A stretch of DNA of 64,000 bases from Hyphomonadaceae bacterium. GTDB lineage: Bacteria; Pseudomonadota; Alphaproteobacteria; Caulobacterales; Hyphomonadaceae. Under the pieces are notes generated by a model. The model saw only the letters and a program-made list of their open reading frames with translations. It made no database searches and was not told where the DNA came from. The DNA lies in NCBI GenBank assembly GCA_030697555.1, contig JAUYPV010000066.1:1-64000 (forward strand). The letters are read 5' to 3'. The position numbers and the translations under genes were made by a program. Shown piece by piece: positions 34,368 through 44,026 of this stretch. Numbering within the stretch: position 1 is the first letter of the stretch; each line of letters begins with the position of its first letter.

Positions 34368-36482
34368 TTATGCCGCTGCCGCATGCGTCGCCGCCGCCAC
34401 CGCCTGCAGCATCTTCCTGATGTCGATGGGCTTGGCCAGCACGCCCACCGTGCCCGCGCGCTTGTAGCTCTCGATCTGGTCCGGCAGCACGTTCGCCGTG
34501 CACGCGATCACCGGGGTCTCCCGGTTCACCGTGTTCATCCGGCGCAGCCGCTCCAGCACGCCGAACCCGTCAATGTCCGGCATCACCATGTCGAGCAGGA
34601 TGACATCGAACTTCTGTTCGCGCAGCGTCGCCAGCGCCTCCGCCCCCGATCCGACCTCAACCACGCGATGCCCCGCCGCCCGCAGCATCGCGCCCAGCAC
34701 ATAAAGATTCCGCGGATTGTCGTCGACGCAGAGAATGTCCTTTCCCGCCGGCGCGCCCTCGTCATTGGCCGCCACCGGCGTCACCGGCTCCGGCGCCGCC
34801 GCTTCGCTCAGCGGCGCATCGATCCGCAGCGTAAAGCGCGAGCCCTGTTCCGCCTTCGACTCCAGCTCGATGTCGCCACCCATCGCCATCGCCAGCCGCC
34901 GCGCCACATGCAGCCCCAGCCCCAGCCCGCCATGGCGCCGCTTGGTCGAGACATCCACCTGCTCGAACGGCGAGAATATCCGCTCCGCCGCCTCCGGGGG
35001 GACCCCGGGGCCCGTATCCTCCACCTCGATCGCGATCCGCCGCGCGCCGCTCTGCCTCCCTTGCGGCCACGCCTGGATGGTGATGCCGCCAACAGTGGTG
35101 AACTTCACCGCGTTGGCCATCAGGTTGCCGATGATCTGGAGAAGACGCGCCGGATCGACATCGCGGGGCGCCACCAGCGCCGGATCGATCATGACCTGCA
35201 GCGACAGTCCTTTCGCCTTGATCTCCGCGGCCCAGATCACCGCGGCATCCTCGATCAGCCGCACCAGCGACACCGGCTCCCGCTCGATGCGCACCTTGTC
35301 GGCGTTGAGGCTGGAGACGTCGAGCAGGTCGTTGAGCAGCGCCAGCATCTGCCGCCCGGCGTCCTCCAGAACGCCCAGCGTGCGGCGCTGCACCGGGTCC
35401 AGCTTCGATTGCGACAGCAGCAGCGCGCAGCTCAGCACGGCGTTCATCGGTGTGCGCAGCTCATGGCTCATCACGCCCATGAAGTCGGTCTTGGCGCGGT
35501 TCGCCTTTTCGGCCTCAGCCAGCGCATCGCCGAGCCGGGCGTTGTGCTCCGTGATCTGCAGCTCGGCGCCGTATTGGGCGGTGATGTCCTTGAAAGTCAT
35601 CACCGCGTGGGTGATCGCGTCGGTTTCCGGATTGTGGACAGGCGCGGCGTTGACGCTGATCCAGCGCCGCTCGCCGTCGGGAAGCTGCACGCCGAGCTGG
35701 ACGTCGCGGACCGTCTCCCCCTTCCGCAACGCGCGAAGGATCGGATACTCGTCCTCCGGAAACGGCGCGCCGTCGAGTTTCACGATTTTCCAGCGCGGAT
35801 CGCCGGTGATCCGCCCCATCTGCTCGTCGCGGGTGAGGCCGAGGAACTGCATCGCCGCCGGATTGGATTCGACAATCTTCCCGTCCGCCGAATAGACGCT
35901 CACGCCTTCCTGGATTGCCTGGAAGATCAGCTCGAACTGCTGCTGGCGGAAGCGTTCGGCGCCGGTCATCGCCGCCGCGCGGTTGGCGCGTATCGCGTCG
36001 CGGCGCTGGCGCAGGAACCCGTTCACCAGCTCCGCGACGCGCTCGAGCCTTTTGATCTCGCGCGGCCCGAAGCGTCCCGGCTCGGTGTGGCCCACCGCCA
36101 GCACGCCGATCGGAATCCCGGCCTCTGCGCCGACAGGCGATCCGATGAAGCTGCGCACGAATGGCGCGTTCACGACGTAGCGGGCTTCAGCCAGCCGGCG
36201 ATCGACCCGGCAATCCGCCGCCACGATCGTCTGGTTCCGCGCCAGGGGAACCGAGCAGAGACATTCTGCTTTCGGCATCGTGTCGCGTACGCCGTAGCTG
36301 GTGGAGATCTGATAGGCGCGCTGTTCGTCATGGACGGTAAGGGCCGCGATATTCGCGCCGCATATGTCGTTCGCCAGCGCCACCAGCCGGTCGAGATCGG
36401 GGAAAGCTTCGCCGTGCAGGAGATCGAGTTCGAAGAGGGCCGCCAGCGTTTCGCTTTCCCGGCGGGGATCCTGTATCGCCAT
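34368..36482 (-). CDS. GAF-PAS hybrid sensor histidine kinase
   Basis: A 704-residue soluble hybrid kinase. A GAF domain occupies about 20-165 and a PAS domain about 180-305. The HisKA has the phospho-acceptor in MSHELRTP near residue 343. The HATPase shows NAVKFT, EDTGPGVP and GLGLGLH. A C-terminal receiver has ILCVDDN and phospho-Asp in VILLDMVMPD. No membrane segment is present, so the signal is probably cytoplasmic. A separate receiver protein is encoded 71 bp upstream on the same strand and is a likely partner. Confidence 0.92.
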   Translation of the reverse strand: MAIQDPRRESETLAALFELDLLHGEAFPDLDRLVALANDICGANIAALTVHDEQRAYQISTSYGVRDTMPKAECLCSVPLARNQTIVAADCRVDRRLAEARYVVNAPFVRSFIGSPVGAEAGIPIGVLAVGHTEPGRFGPREIKRLERVAELVNGFLRQRRDAIRANRAAAMTGAERFRQQQFELIFQAIQEGVSVYSADGKIVESNPAAMQFLGLTRDEQMGRITGDPRWKIVKLDGAPFPEDEYPILRALRKGETVRDVQLGVQLPDGERRWISVNAAPVHNPETDAITHAVMTFKDITAQYGAELQITEHNARLGDALAEAEKANRAKTDFMGVMSHELRTPMNAVLSCALLLSQSKLDPVQRRTLGVLEDAGRQMLALLNDLLDVSSLNADKVRIEREPVSLVRLIEDAAVIWAAEIKAKGLSLQVMIDPALVAPRDVDPARLLQIIGNLMANAVKFTTVGGITIQAWPQGRQSGARRIAIEVEDTGPGVPPEAAERIFSPFEQVDVSTKRRHGGLGLGLHVARRLAMAMGGDIELESKAEQGSRFTLRIDAPLSEAAAPEPVTPVAANDEGAPAGKDILCVDDNPRNLYVLGAMLRAAGHRVVEVGSGAEALATLREQKFDVILLDMVMPDIDGFGVLERLRRMNTVNRETPVIACTANVLPDQIESYKRAGTVGVLAKPIDIRKMLQAVAAATHAAAA

Positions 36483-36553
36483 CTGCCCCCTCTACTCCCG
36501 GTACAAACCAACGCGACGCGCGCGCCCGCGCCGGCATACTGCAGAAAAAGGAG

Positions 36554-37081
36554 TCACAGTCTGATTTCGTCAGACCGGCGCTCACGAACGGGCGCGCGCG
36601 CAACGGCTAGTATCAGGCTGGCGGTATCTATGGGCTTGCCGACGATCGCTGAAATTCCCGGAAAATCTTCAAACTGCTGGCGCGCGATCGTGACGTTGGC
36701 CGTGCAGATGATGACGGGCGTGCGACGGTTAAGATGGCCGCCCCGCATCTGCTCAGCGACGACCGCGCCGCTGATCTCCGGCATCACCAGGTCGAGCACC
36801 ACGACATCGAAGCGGCGCATGTCGAGCCGGCGCAACGCCTCGGATCCGGAGCCGCAGGTTTCAACGTCATGGCCGACGCTGGAAAGGATGGTGGAGAGAA
36901 TATCGAGATGGCGGTCATTGTCGTCGACCACCAGGATGTTCCGAGACGCCGCTACACAAATCCAGTCTGCGGCGGGGTCGGCGCGATCAGTGGCGCCTGT
37001 CGCGCTGGAAACGCCTTCGGATGCGGCTTCTGCAGGGGCAGAGTCGTGCAGGCCTTTGTGAGGGAGCGGAGGCGAATGCAT
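36554..37081 (-). CDS. Stand-alone response regulator receiver
   Basis: A 175-residue protein: residues 1-45 are disordered, then a single receiver domain with ILVVDDN, phospho-Asp in VVVLDLVMPE and the Thr/Lys switch residues in ICTANV and VGKPID. It has no output domain, so it works through protein contacts, perhaps in a relay with the hybrid kinase just downstream. The ATG at 37081 has GGGAGG five bases upstream; a GTG at 37087 is the alternative. Confidence 0.88.
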   Translation of the reverse strand: MHSPPLPHKGLHDSAPAEAASEGVSSATGATDRADPAADWICVAASRNILVVDDNDRHLDILSTILSSVGHDVETCGSGSEALRRLDMRRFDVVVLDLVMPEISGAVVAEQMRGGHLNRRTPVIICTANVTIARQQFEDFPGISAIVGKPIDTASLILAVARAPVRERRSDEIRL

Positions 37082-37273
37082 CGCCACCTCCCTGCCCTGG
37101 AGTGACCAATTCGCCCGGAAAGCGAATCGCTAGCACCGATGTGCTTCTAGCATCATTAACCATTACGGGGCCGATGCAATAGACATCTGGCCCGCCAGGT
37201 TCACTTTCGGGCGATGGATTTGGGGAATTCTCCGGGTTTCCCCGGGAGTCGGCGGGTTCTCCGCGAGCGGGAG

Positions 37274-38503
37274 CTAGCGTTTCCGGTTCAGACCGAGCAG
37301 GCGAAGCCGGAGTGCGTTGAGGCGGATGAAGCCTTCCGCATCCTTCTGGTCATAGGCCCCGGCATCGTCCTCAAACGTCACGTGTGCAGCCGAGTAGAGC
37401 GAGTGGGGAGACGACCTGCCGGTGACGATCACATTACCCTTGTAGAGCTTGAGCGAGACCGTGCCGGTGACATTCGACTGGCTCGCATCGATCGCCGCCT
37501 GCAGCATCTCGCGCTCAGGCGCGAACCAGAAGCCGTTGTAGATGAGCTCGGCATAGCGCGGCATCAGCTCGTCCTTGAGATGCCCTGCCCCGCGGTCGAG
37601 CGTGATCGACTCGATCGCGCGGTGAGCCTGCAGCAGGATCGTGCCGCCCGGCGTCTCATAGACGCCGCGCGATTTCATTCCGACGAAGCGGTTCTCGACC
37701 AGGTCGAGCCGGCCGATGCCATTGTCACGGCCAAGGTCATTCAGCTGCGCAAGCAGTGTCGCGCCAGAAAGCTTCTTGCCGTTGATCGACACCGCGTCGC
37801 CGCGCTCGAAGCCGATCTCTATGTCGGTTGCCTTGTCCGGCGCTTCCATCGGCGAGACTGTGCGCTGGTAGACATAGGGCGGCGGCTCGACCGCCGGGTC
37901 TTCCAGCACTTTGCCTTCGGACGACGAGTGCAGCAGGTTGGCGTCGACCGAGAACGGGGCTTCGCCACGCTTGTCTTTCGCCACCGGAATCTGGTGCTTC
38001 TCGGCGAACTCGATGAGATCAGTGCGCGACTTGAAATTCCATGTCCGCCACGGCGCGATTACGCGGATGGACGGGTTCAGCGCATAGGCCGAAAGCTCGA
38101 ATCGCACCTGGTCATTGCCCTTGCCGGTTGCACCATGGGCGATGGCGTCGGCGCCGGTTTCCTTGGCGATCTCGACAAGACGCTTGGCGATGAGCGGACG
38201 AGCGATCGAGGTGCCCAGCAGGTATTGACCTTCATAGACGGCGTTGGCGCGGAACATCGGGAAGACGAAGTCGCGGACGAATTCCTCGCGCACGTCCTCA
38301 ATGAAGATGTTCTCGGGCTTGATGCCCATCATCTCGGCCTTCTTGCGGGCCGGCGACAGCTCCTCACCCTGGCCGAGATCGGCCGTGAACGTCACCACCT
38401 CGCAGCCGTATTCGGTCTGCAGCCATTTCAGGATGATCGAGGTGTCGAGGCCGCCGGAATAGGCGAGCACGACTTTTTTCGGCGGGGCTTTGGCGACAGC
38501 CAT
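37274..38503 (-). CDS. argG: Argininosuccinate synthase
   Basis: A 409-residue ATP-dependent enzyme joining citrulline and aspartate in arginine synthesis. It has the N-type ATP pyrophosphatase loop [13 protein letters not shown] near residue 13, [15 protein letters not shown]-type motif ([13 protein letters not shown]) near 117, and VAPWRTW. The length is normal. It is a single gene, divergent from nothing close; the intergenic stretch to the receiver gene is 192 bp. Confidence 0.97.
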   Translation of the reverse strand: MAVAKAPPKKVVLAYSGGLDTSIILKWLQTEYGCEVVTFTADLGQGEELSPARKKAEMMGIKPENIFIEDVREEFVRDFVFPMFRANAVYEGQYLLGTSIARPLIAKRLVEIAKETGADAIAHGATGKGNDQVRFELSAYALNPSIRVIAPWRTWNFKSRTDLIEFAEKHQIPVAKDKRGEAPFSVDANLLHSSSEGKVLEDPAVEPPPYVYQRTVSPMEAPDKATDIEIGFERGDAVSINGKKLSGATLLAQLNDLGRDNGIGRLDLVENRFVGMKSRGVYETPGGTILLQAHRAIESITLDRGAGHLKDELMPRYAELIYNGFWFAPEREMLQAAIDASQSNVTGTVSLKLYKGNVIVTGRSSPHSLYSAAHVTFEDDAGAYDQKDAEGFIRLNALRLRLLGLNRKR

Positions 38504-38589
38504 GGACGTTACTCCCGGAACGGATCGGCTGCGCTTATAGCGGCGCCCTGCCCGCCCGCAAGCATTCCGTCAGCGCCCAGCGCTGGGTG

Positions 38590-39207
38590 TCAGAAGAAGG
38601 CCCAGTTGTAGTGCTTGGGATGACGGTCGTGGCTGCCTTCGCAGATTTCTTCAACAATCTTGGCGTTGAATGCGTCGAGATCATCCGGCGTGCGCGAGGT
38701 GACGAGGCCGTGGTCGACCACGACCGCTTCGTCCTTCACATCGGCGCCAGCATTGGCGAGATCGCGCTGGACCGACTTCACCGCCGTCATGGTGCGACCT
38801 TCGACCAGGTTGGCCGAGATCAACACCTGCGGGCCATGACAGATCGCGAATACGGGCTTGCGCTGGCTGACGAAGCTGCCGGCGAATTTCAGGGCGTCGC
38901 GTTCAGTGCGCAGGCGATCCGGGTTGAACAGGCCGCCGGGGATGAGGATGGCGTCATAGTCGTCGGCATTCGCCTGGCCGATCGTCTTGTCGACATGGAT
39001 CGATCTGCCTTTCTCCATGTGGCGGAAGCCCTGGATATCGCCCTCCTTCAGCGAGATCACTTCGGCGCGGCCGCCAGCCGCCTCGATCGCCGCCTTGGGC
39101 GAGAACAGTTCGCTTTCCTCGAAACCATCCGTCGCCAGGATGGCCATGATCTTTCCCTGCGCCTTTTGGCCGTCTGCCTTCGGCGTTCCTGATTTTGTTT
39201 CCGGCAT
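38590..39207 (-). CDS. DJ-1/PfpI family protein
   Basis: A 205-residue class I glutamine amidotransferase-like protein of the PfpI/YhbO type. It has ILATDGFEESEL, ILIPGGLFNPD and the nucleophile Cys in FAICHGPQ near residue 117. Relatives act in stress protection, as deglycases or proteases. The ATG at 39207 has GAGGAG upstream, with a GTG just before it. It lies 86 bp upstream of argG on the same strand. Confidence 0.9.
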   Translation of the reverse strand: MPETKSGTPKADGQKAQGKIMAILATDGFEESELFSPKAAIEAAGGRAEVISLKEGDIQGFRHMEKGRSIHVDKTIGQANADDYDAILIPGGLFNPDRLRTERDALKFAGSFVSQRKPVFAICHGPQVLISANLVEGRTMTAVKSVQRDLANAGADVKDEAVVVDHGLVTSRTPDDLDAFNAKIVEEICEGSHDRHPKHYNWAFF

Positions 39208-39372
39208 CACACGTCTCCTCGATTTTCAGGCTTGTCTGAATTAACGGACGCGGCAGGCCATCGTTCCGGTTGCAGACGCATCGATTTTATTTGCAGCAAG
39301 CCACTAGTGCGCCTCCCTGCCCCTCCCATGTCCTCCGGGCCTGAGGGGGCACACCTAAAAGGGGACATGCCT

Positions 39373-40008
39373 ATGCACGCCTACATCCTCCTCGACCGTT
39401 CCGGCTCGATGCAATCGCTCTGGGTCGAGGCCCTGTCCTCCGTCAACGCCTATGCAAAGGAACTCGCGAACAAAAAAGACGGCCCTGCAGTCGATAGCCA
39501 CATCACATTCGCAGTCTTTGACGGCCAGGAAGGCCTGCAGTTCGACGTGCTGCGCAAGAAACAGCCGGCGCTGCACTGGGAGACGGTGACCGACCGGGAA
39601 GCTTCCCCACGCGGAATGACGCCGCTGCTCGACGCCATGATCCGCATCGTCGCGCTGGCGGATGCCGACAACCCGGAGAAGGCCGTCATCGTGGTGATGA
39701 CAGACGGCCAGGAAAACGCTTCGCGCGAGGTCACGCGCGATGGCGTAAAAGCAGCGCTCGAGCGTGTGAAAGCCAAGGGCTGGGAAGTCGTCTTCCTCGG
39801 TGCGAACTTCGACAACATCGAGGATGCATCCTCGGTCGGCGTCGGCGCGGCGAAGCAGATGGCGATGGCCGAAGGCACGATCAGCGCCTCGATGCAGCGA
39901 CTCGCGAAAAAATCGCGTGCCTACGGCTCGCAGCCCGCCGGCGCGGCGCCCATCAACTTCGACAAGGAAGATCGCGAGGTCGCGCAGGAGTCAAAGTTCA
40001 AGAAGTAA
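39373..40008 (+). CDS. von Willebrand factor A domain protein
   Basis: A 211-residue cytoplasmic VWA protein. The metal-ion-dependent adhesion site is intact: DRSGSM near the N-terminus, Thr in MTPLLDA, and Asp in VVMTDGQEN. There is no signal peptide or membrane helix. The ATG at 39373 is eight bases from AGGGG; the ATG at 39367 is only two away. The partner and role are unknown. It is followed by a terminator shared with purH. Confidence 0.85.
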   Translation: MHAYILLDRSGSMQSLWVEALSSVNAYAKELANKKDGPAVDSHITFAVFDGQEGLQFDVLRKKQPALHWETVTDREASPRGMTPLLDAMIRIVALADADNPEKAVIVVMTDGQENASREVTRDGVKAALERVKAKGWEVVFLGANFDNIEDASSVGVGAAKQMAMAEGTISASMQRLAKKSRAYGSQPAGAAPINFDKEDREVAQESKFKK

Positions 40009-40050
40009 GACTCACGCCTGAAGGCCAGACACCTGACGGCCGACAACAAT

Positions 40051-40078
40051 GGCGAGCGGGCAACCGCTCGCCATTTTC
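40051..40078. terminator. Bidirectional terminator, VWA gene and purH
   Basis: A perfect 9-bp stem (GGCGAGCGG with CCGCTCGCC) and a GCAA loop, followed by ATTTTCC on the plus strand. It lies 42 bases after the VWA stop and nine bases from the purH stop on the other strand, so it could end both. Confidence 0.8.
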
Positions 40079-40086
40079 CTGCCTGC

Positions 40087-41703
40087 CTAGTGCCGGAAGT
40101 GGCGCATGCCGGTGAAGACCATGGCGAGGTCGGCCTCGTCGGCCGCCTTGATCACTTCATCGTCGCGCACCGACCCGCCCGGCTGGATCACCGCCGTCGC
40201 CCCGGCCTGCGCTGCCTGCAGCAGTCCATCGGCGAACGGGAAGAAGGCGTCCGACGCACACACAGATCCGATGGTCTGCGGCTCGGCCTTGCCGCCGGCT
40301 GCAGCCGCCGCGTCTTCCGCCTTGCGGCGGGCGATGCGCGCTGAATCGACCCGGCTCATCTGCCCCGCGCCGATGCCGACCGTGGCGCCGTTCTTGGCGT
40401 ATATGATTGCATTGGACTTGGTGTGCTTGCAGACTTTGAAGGCGAACAGCATGTCGGCGATTTCCTGCGGGCTCGGCTTGCGCTTCGTGACGACCTTCAA
40501 GTCGGCAGCCGCGATGCATCCGCTGTCGCGGTCCTGCACCAGCAGTCCGCCCGCGACCGTCTTCACCGTCACGCCGCGCGCGCCTGGATCCGGCAGGCCA
40601 TTCGTAAGCAGCAAACGCAGGTTCTTCTTCTTGGCGAACACGGCCAACGCTGCGTCGTCCGCACCGGGAGCGATGACCACTTCGGTGAAGATGTCAGAGA
40701 TCGCCTCCGCCGTCGGACCATCTAACGGCTGGTTCACCGCGATGATGCCGCCGAAGGCCGAAACAGAATCGCATGCGAGGGCGGCGCGATAAGCCTCCAC
40801 AACCGTCTTCGCTGTCGCGACGCCGCACGGGTTGGCGTGCTTGATGATGGCGACAGCGGCCGACACCTTCGGATCGAACTCGGCAACGAGTTCGTAGGCC
40901 GCGTCCGTGTCGTTGATGTTGTTGTAGCTGAGCTCCTTGCCCTGCATCTGCTTCGCCGTCAGCACGCCGGCGCGCGGCTCGGGCCCGGCATAGACGGCAG
41001 CCTTCTGGTGTGGGTTCTCGCCATAGCGCAGCGTCTGCTGCAGCCGGCCGCCGAAGCCGCGCCATTGCCCTGCTTCCTCGTCGAGCTGACGCCAGTACCA
41101 TTCGGAGATCGCCGCATCGTACGCAGCCGTGCGTGCGTAGGTCTTCGCAGCAAGCCTGCGGCGCAGGTTCAGTGTCACACCGCCCTGCTCCATCTCGGCC
41201 AGCGCCGCATCGACATCGCCGCCATCCGTGCAGACGGAAACGAAATCAGCGTTCTTCGACGCCGCGCGCAGCATAGCCGGCCCGCCGATGTCGATGTTCT
41301 CGATGCAATCGTCGAAACCTGCGCCCGCCTGCACCGTCGCCTCGAACGGATAGAGGTTGATCCACACCAGATCGATCGGCTCGATGCCGTGCGCCGCCGC
41401 CGCATCGCGATGCTCGGCTAGGTCACGCCGGAACAGCAGGCCGCCATGCACCTTGGGATGCAGCGTCTTCACGCGGCCATCCATCATCTCGGGAAAGCCC
41501 GTGAGATCTGCAACATCGCGAACCTTGAGGCCGGCGTCCTTGAGGACCCTCGACGTGCCGCCGGTCGACACCAGGTCGACGCCCAGCGCCGCCAGTTTCT
41601 TCGCCCGCTCGACCAGCCCGGTCTTGTCGGAAACCGAGATCAGCGCGCGCTTGACGGCGATGCGGTCGGGCACGGATTTCGGGGCGGCTTTGGGCGGCGA
41701 CAT
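40087..41703 (-). CDS. purH: Bifunctional purine biosynthesis protein PurH
   Basis: A 538-residue fusion of IMP cyclohydrolase (N-terminal, about 1-210, with ISVSDKTGL and [15 protein letters not shown]) and AICAR formyltransferase (C-terminal, with KHANPCG and the SDAFFPF region). It performs the last two steps of IMP synthesis. The length is normal. In many alphaproteobacteria it lies beside the heparinase-family gene and rpe; here a 92-residue gene and a capD-like gene lie between. Confidence 0.97.
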   Translation of the reverse strand: MSPPKAAPKSVPDRIAVKRALISVSDKTGLVERAKKLAALGVDLVSTGGTSRVLKDAGLKVRDVADLTGFPEMMDGRVKTLHPKVHGGLLFRRDLAEHRDAAAAHGIEPIDLVWINLYPFEATVQAGAGFDDCIENIDIGGPAMLRAASKNADFVSVCTDGGDVDAALAEMEQGGVTLNLRRRLAAKTYARTAAYDAAISEWYWRQLDEEAGQWRGFGGRLQQTLRYGENPHQKAAVYAGPEPRAGVLTAKQMQGKELSYNNINDTDAAYELVAEFDPKVSAAVAIIKHANPCGVATAKTVVEAYRAALACDSVSAFGGIIAVNQPLDGPTAEAISDIFTEVVIAPGADDAALAVFAKKKNLRLLLTNGLPDPGARGVTVKTVAGGLLVQDRDSGCIAAADLKVVTKRKPSPQEIADMLFAFKVCKHTKSNAIIYAKNGATVGIGAGQMSRVDSARIARRKAEDAAAAAGGKAEPQTIGSVCASDAFFPFADGLLQAAQAGATAVIQPGGSVRDDEVIKAADEADLAMVFTGMRHFRH

Positions 41704-41791
41704 GACGTGCTCCAGCGCTGGCTGGCGCCCGATAGCATCAAGACGCTTGTCTTAAAACCATCAACCTGCTGCATCCTGGGGAGTGTTCCGC

Positions 41792-42070
41792 CTAGCTGGT
41801 CATCTCGAAGGTCGACCAGTCCAGCCGTGCGCCGAACGCCTCCCAGGCATTCTCGAGGCCAGTCGCCTCGACATGGCTCCACAGGCCCCGGATGGCGACG
41901 GAATCCCCGCTGACAAGGAACATGGCCGCCCCGCGATCCACCGACAATTCGCTGGCTTCGAGCGTGGCGCCGCTTTTCCGGATCGTTTCAAGCGTGCGCC
42001 GGACGAGCTCGTCCTGGCGGTCGCTATCGCAATACGGTTCTCCGTTGAACATGAGCACGCGCATTTCCAT
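41792..42070 (-). CDS. Small conserved-looking protein
   Basis: A 92-residue alpha/beta protein of unknown family, beginning MEMRVLMFNGEPYCDSDRQD. No signal peptide, membrane helix or known motif was seen. The start could be ATG 42070 or 42064. It lies 42 bp downstream of the capD-like gene and 88 bp upstream of purH on the same strand. The function is unknown. Confidence 0.6.
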   Translation of the reverse strand: MEMRVLMFNGEPYCDSDRQDELVRRTLETIRKSGATLEASELSVDRGAAMFLVSGDSVAIRGLWSHVEATGLENAWEAFGARLDWSTFEMTS

Positions 42071-42112
42071 CCCGAAGAAATGGCGATGGCGCGGCGGCGA
42101 TCAATACCCCGG

Positions 42113-44026
42113 CTAGTGCACGTTCATCGCAGGCTCGCCCCAGGGATCCTCGGCGAAAACCTCGGGCGCGAGCGCCTTGAGCATGCTGAGGGAGGCCGCT
42201 GGATCGCGCCGGGCGGCATAGGCGATGATTGCATCCAGCCGAGCCTGCACTTCCGCGATGGGCGGGGACCTCGACCAGGCGACTTCCAGCACGCCGTCGA
42301 TCGGCGTCGCGGCGACCTGCTCGCGGTCGTAGAACACTGTCTCGGTGAGCTTCTCGCCCGGACGCGGGCCAGTGACGCGGATCAGGATGTCCTGGCCGGG
42401 CGTCAAGCCCTTCATGCGGATCATCTTCTCCGCGAGTTCCATGATGCGGACCGGCTCGCCCATGTCGAGCACGTAGAGCGTCGCGTCCTTCGACCTGGAG
42501 GTGGCCGACAGCGCCGCCGCCTGCAGCACCAGCGCGGAGGCTTCCTCGACGCTCATGAAGTAGCGCGTCATGTCCGGATGGGTGACCGTAACCGGTCCGC
42601 CTTCGGCGATCTGCCGTTCGAACAGCGGCGAGACCGAGCCTTTGGAGCCGAGCACGTTGCCGAACCGCACGAGCGAGAAGCGGGTGCCTGGCGCGGTCGG
42701 AGCGAACGCCTGAAGGAAGAGTTCGGCAGCGCGCTTGGTGGCGCCCATTACGTTCTGCGGGTTCACCGCCTTATCGGTCGAGATGAAGGTGAACGACTTC
42801 ACGCCGAGGTTCGCCGCGATGGTGGCGGCGCGGCGCGCGCCCAGCACGTTGGTGAGGATCGCCTCGTTGGGATTGAGCTCCATCAGCGGCACGTGCTTCA
42901 GCGCCGCCGCGTGGATCACGAGGTCAGGCGCCGATTCACGCATCGCCTGCTCGAGACGCACTTCGTCGCGCACATCGCCGATGATCGTGCGGCGCACGAC
43001 GTTCGGGAAGGCGCGGCTCAGTTCCTGGTCGATCTCGAAGACGTTGAATTCGGAGCAGTCATAGATAGTGAGCTCGGCCGGCCCCAGCGCCGCGCATTGC
43101 CGCGCCAGTTCGCCGCCGATCGTGCCGCCGCCGCCGGTGATGAATACGCGCGCGCCCGAAATCAGTTCGGCCACGGGGCCCATGTCCAGGCGGCGTTCCG
43201 GCCGCGCCAGCAGGTCGGCGGGCCGAATGGCTTCCAGACGCGCATTGCGGTTCGAGACGATGCGCAGCAGCGTCGCCTTGCGCGCCGATGCAACGGCCAG
43301 CGCCGCTTCCATGGTGCGGCGGTCTTCCGGCGGCGCGGCGATCGCGATCCACGGCAGCTCGCCGAAGCGGGCGGTATAGTGATCGAACAGCGTGGCGAAC
43401 TGGTCGAGCCCACCCATCACCTGCACGCCCTCGATATCGCGGCCGACATCGGAGCCGGTCGTCTCGATGATGCAGATGGCGCGAATCGGCGGGCCGGAGG
43501 GCGATTTGCGCGCAGCGCGCAGAGCTTCGGCAACCGAAGCCGCGGGGCCGATCACCAGCGCGCGCGGCGCATAGGGCGGCTCGCGGCGAATGACGGCGGA
43601 GAGGTCTCCGGTCGCGTCCCCTCTCGCCCACAGGCGAACGACCATCAGGAGCGAGAACCAGATCGGAATTTGCAGATAGATGCTGGCGAGCGGGAAATCC
43701 TGCAGCGCCTTGGCGAGGATCAGGATGGGCAGCGACATCAGGTTGGCGAGCGCCACGCCCTGGAAGATCCGCACCACATCGCGAAGCGAGGTGTGTCGCC
43801 ACACCTGGCGATGGACGCCGCGCAGCCACATCGAGAATGCTGCCGCTATGCCGAATGCGATCGCGACAAAAAGGTCGAGCCAAGTCGGCGCGCCACGGCC
43901 CGAAAAGAAGTAGACAATCTGTGGGGCGAAATACATGGCCGCCACACCGGTGACGACGTCATACCCGAAACACAGAGCCTTCGCTTCGATAGCCGCCCTG
44001 CGGGCGGTACTCTCGGCAGTTCTCAC
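42113..44026 (-). CDS. Membrane nucleotide-sugar epimerase/dehydratase, CapD-like
   Basis: A 637-residue polysaccharide enzyme. Residues 15-140 contain four membrane helices. A nucleotide-binding domain follows, and the C-terminal half is an extended SDR with FITGGGGTIGGELARQ, HAAALKHVP and STDKAVNPQNVMGATKR, where Met replaces Tyr of classic SDRs, as in UDP-GlcNAc 4,6-dehydratases of the PglF/CapD group. It should modify a UDP-sugar for surface glycans. Its GTG start overlaps the stop of the heparinase gene by four bases. Confidence 0.9.
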   Translation of the reverse strand: MRTAESTARRAAIEAKALCFGYDVVTGVAAMYFAPQIVYFFSGRGAPTWLDLFVAIAFGIAAAFSMWLRGVHRQVWRHTSLRDVVRIFQGVALANLMSLPILILAKALQDFPLASIYLQIPIWFSLLMVVRLWARGDATGDLSAVIRREPPYAPRALVIGPAASVAEALRAARKSPSGPPIRAICIIETTGSDVGRDIEGVQVMGGLDQFATLFDHYTARFGELPWIAIAAPPEDRRTMEAALAVASARKATLLRIVSNRNARLEAIRPADLLARPERRLDMGPVAELISGARVFITGGGGTIGGELARQCAALGPAELTIYDCSEFNVFEIDQELSRAFPNVVRRTIIGDVRDEVRLEQAMRESAPDLVIHAAALKHVPLMELNPNEAILTNVLGARRAATIAANLGVKSFTFISTDKAVNPQNVMGATKRAAELFLQAFAPTAPGTRFSLVRFGNVLGSKGSVSPLFERQIAEGGPVTVTHPDMTRYFMSVEEASALVLQAAALSATSRSKDATLYVLDMGEPVRIMELAEKMIRMKGLTPGQDILIRVTGPRPGEKLTETVFYDREQVAATPIDGVLEVAWSRSPPIAEVQARLDAIIAYAARRDPAASLSMLKALAPEVFAEDPWGEPAMNVH

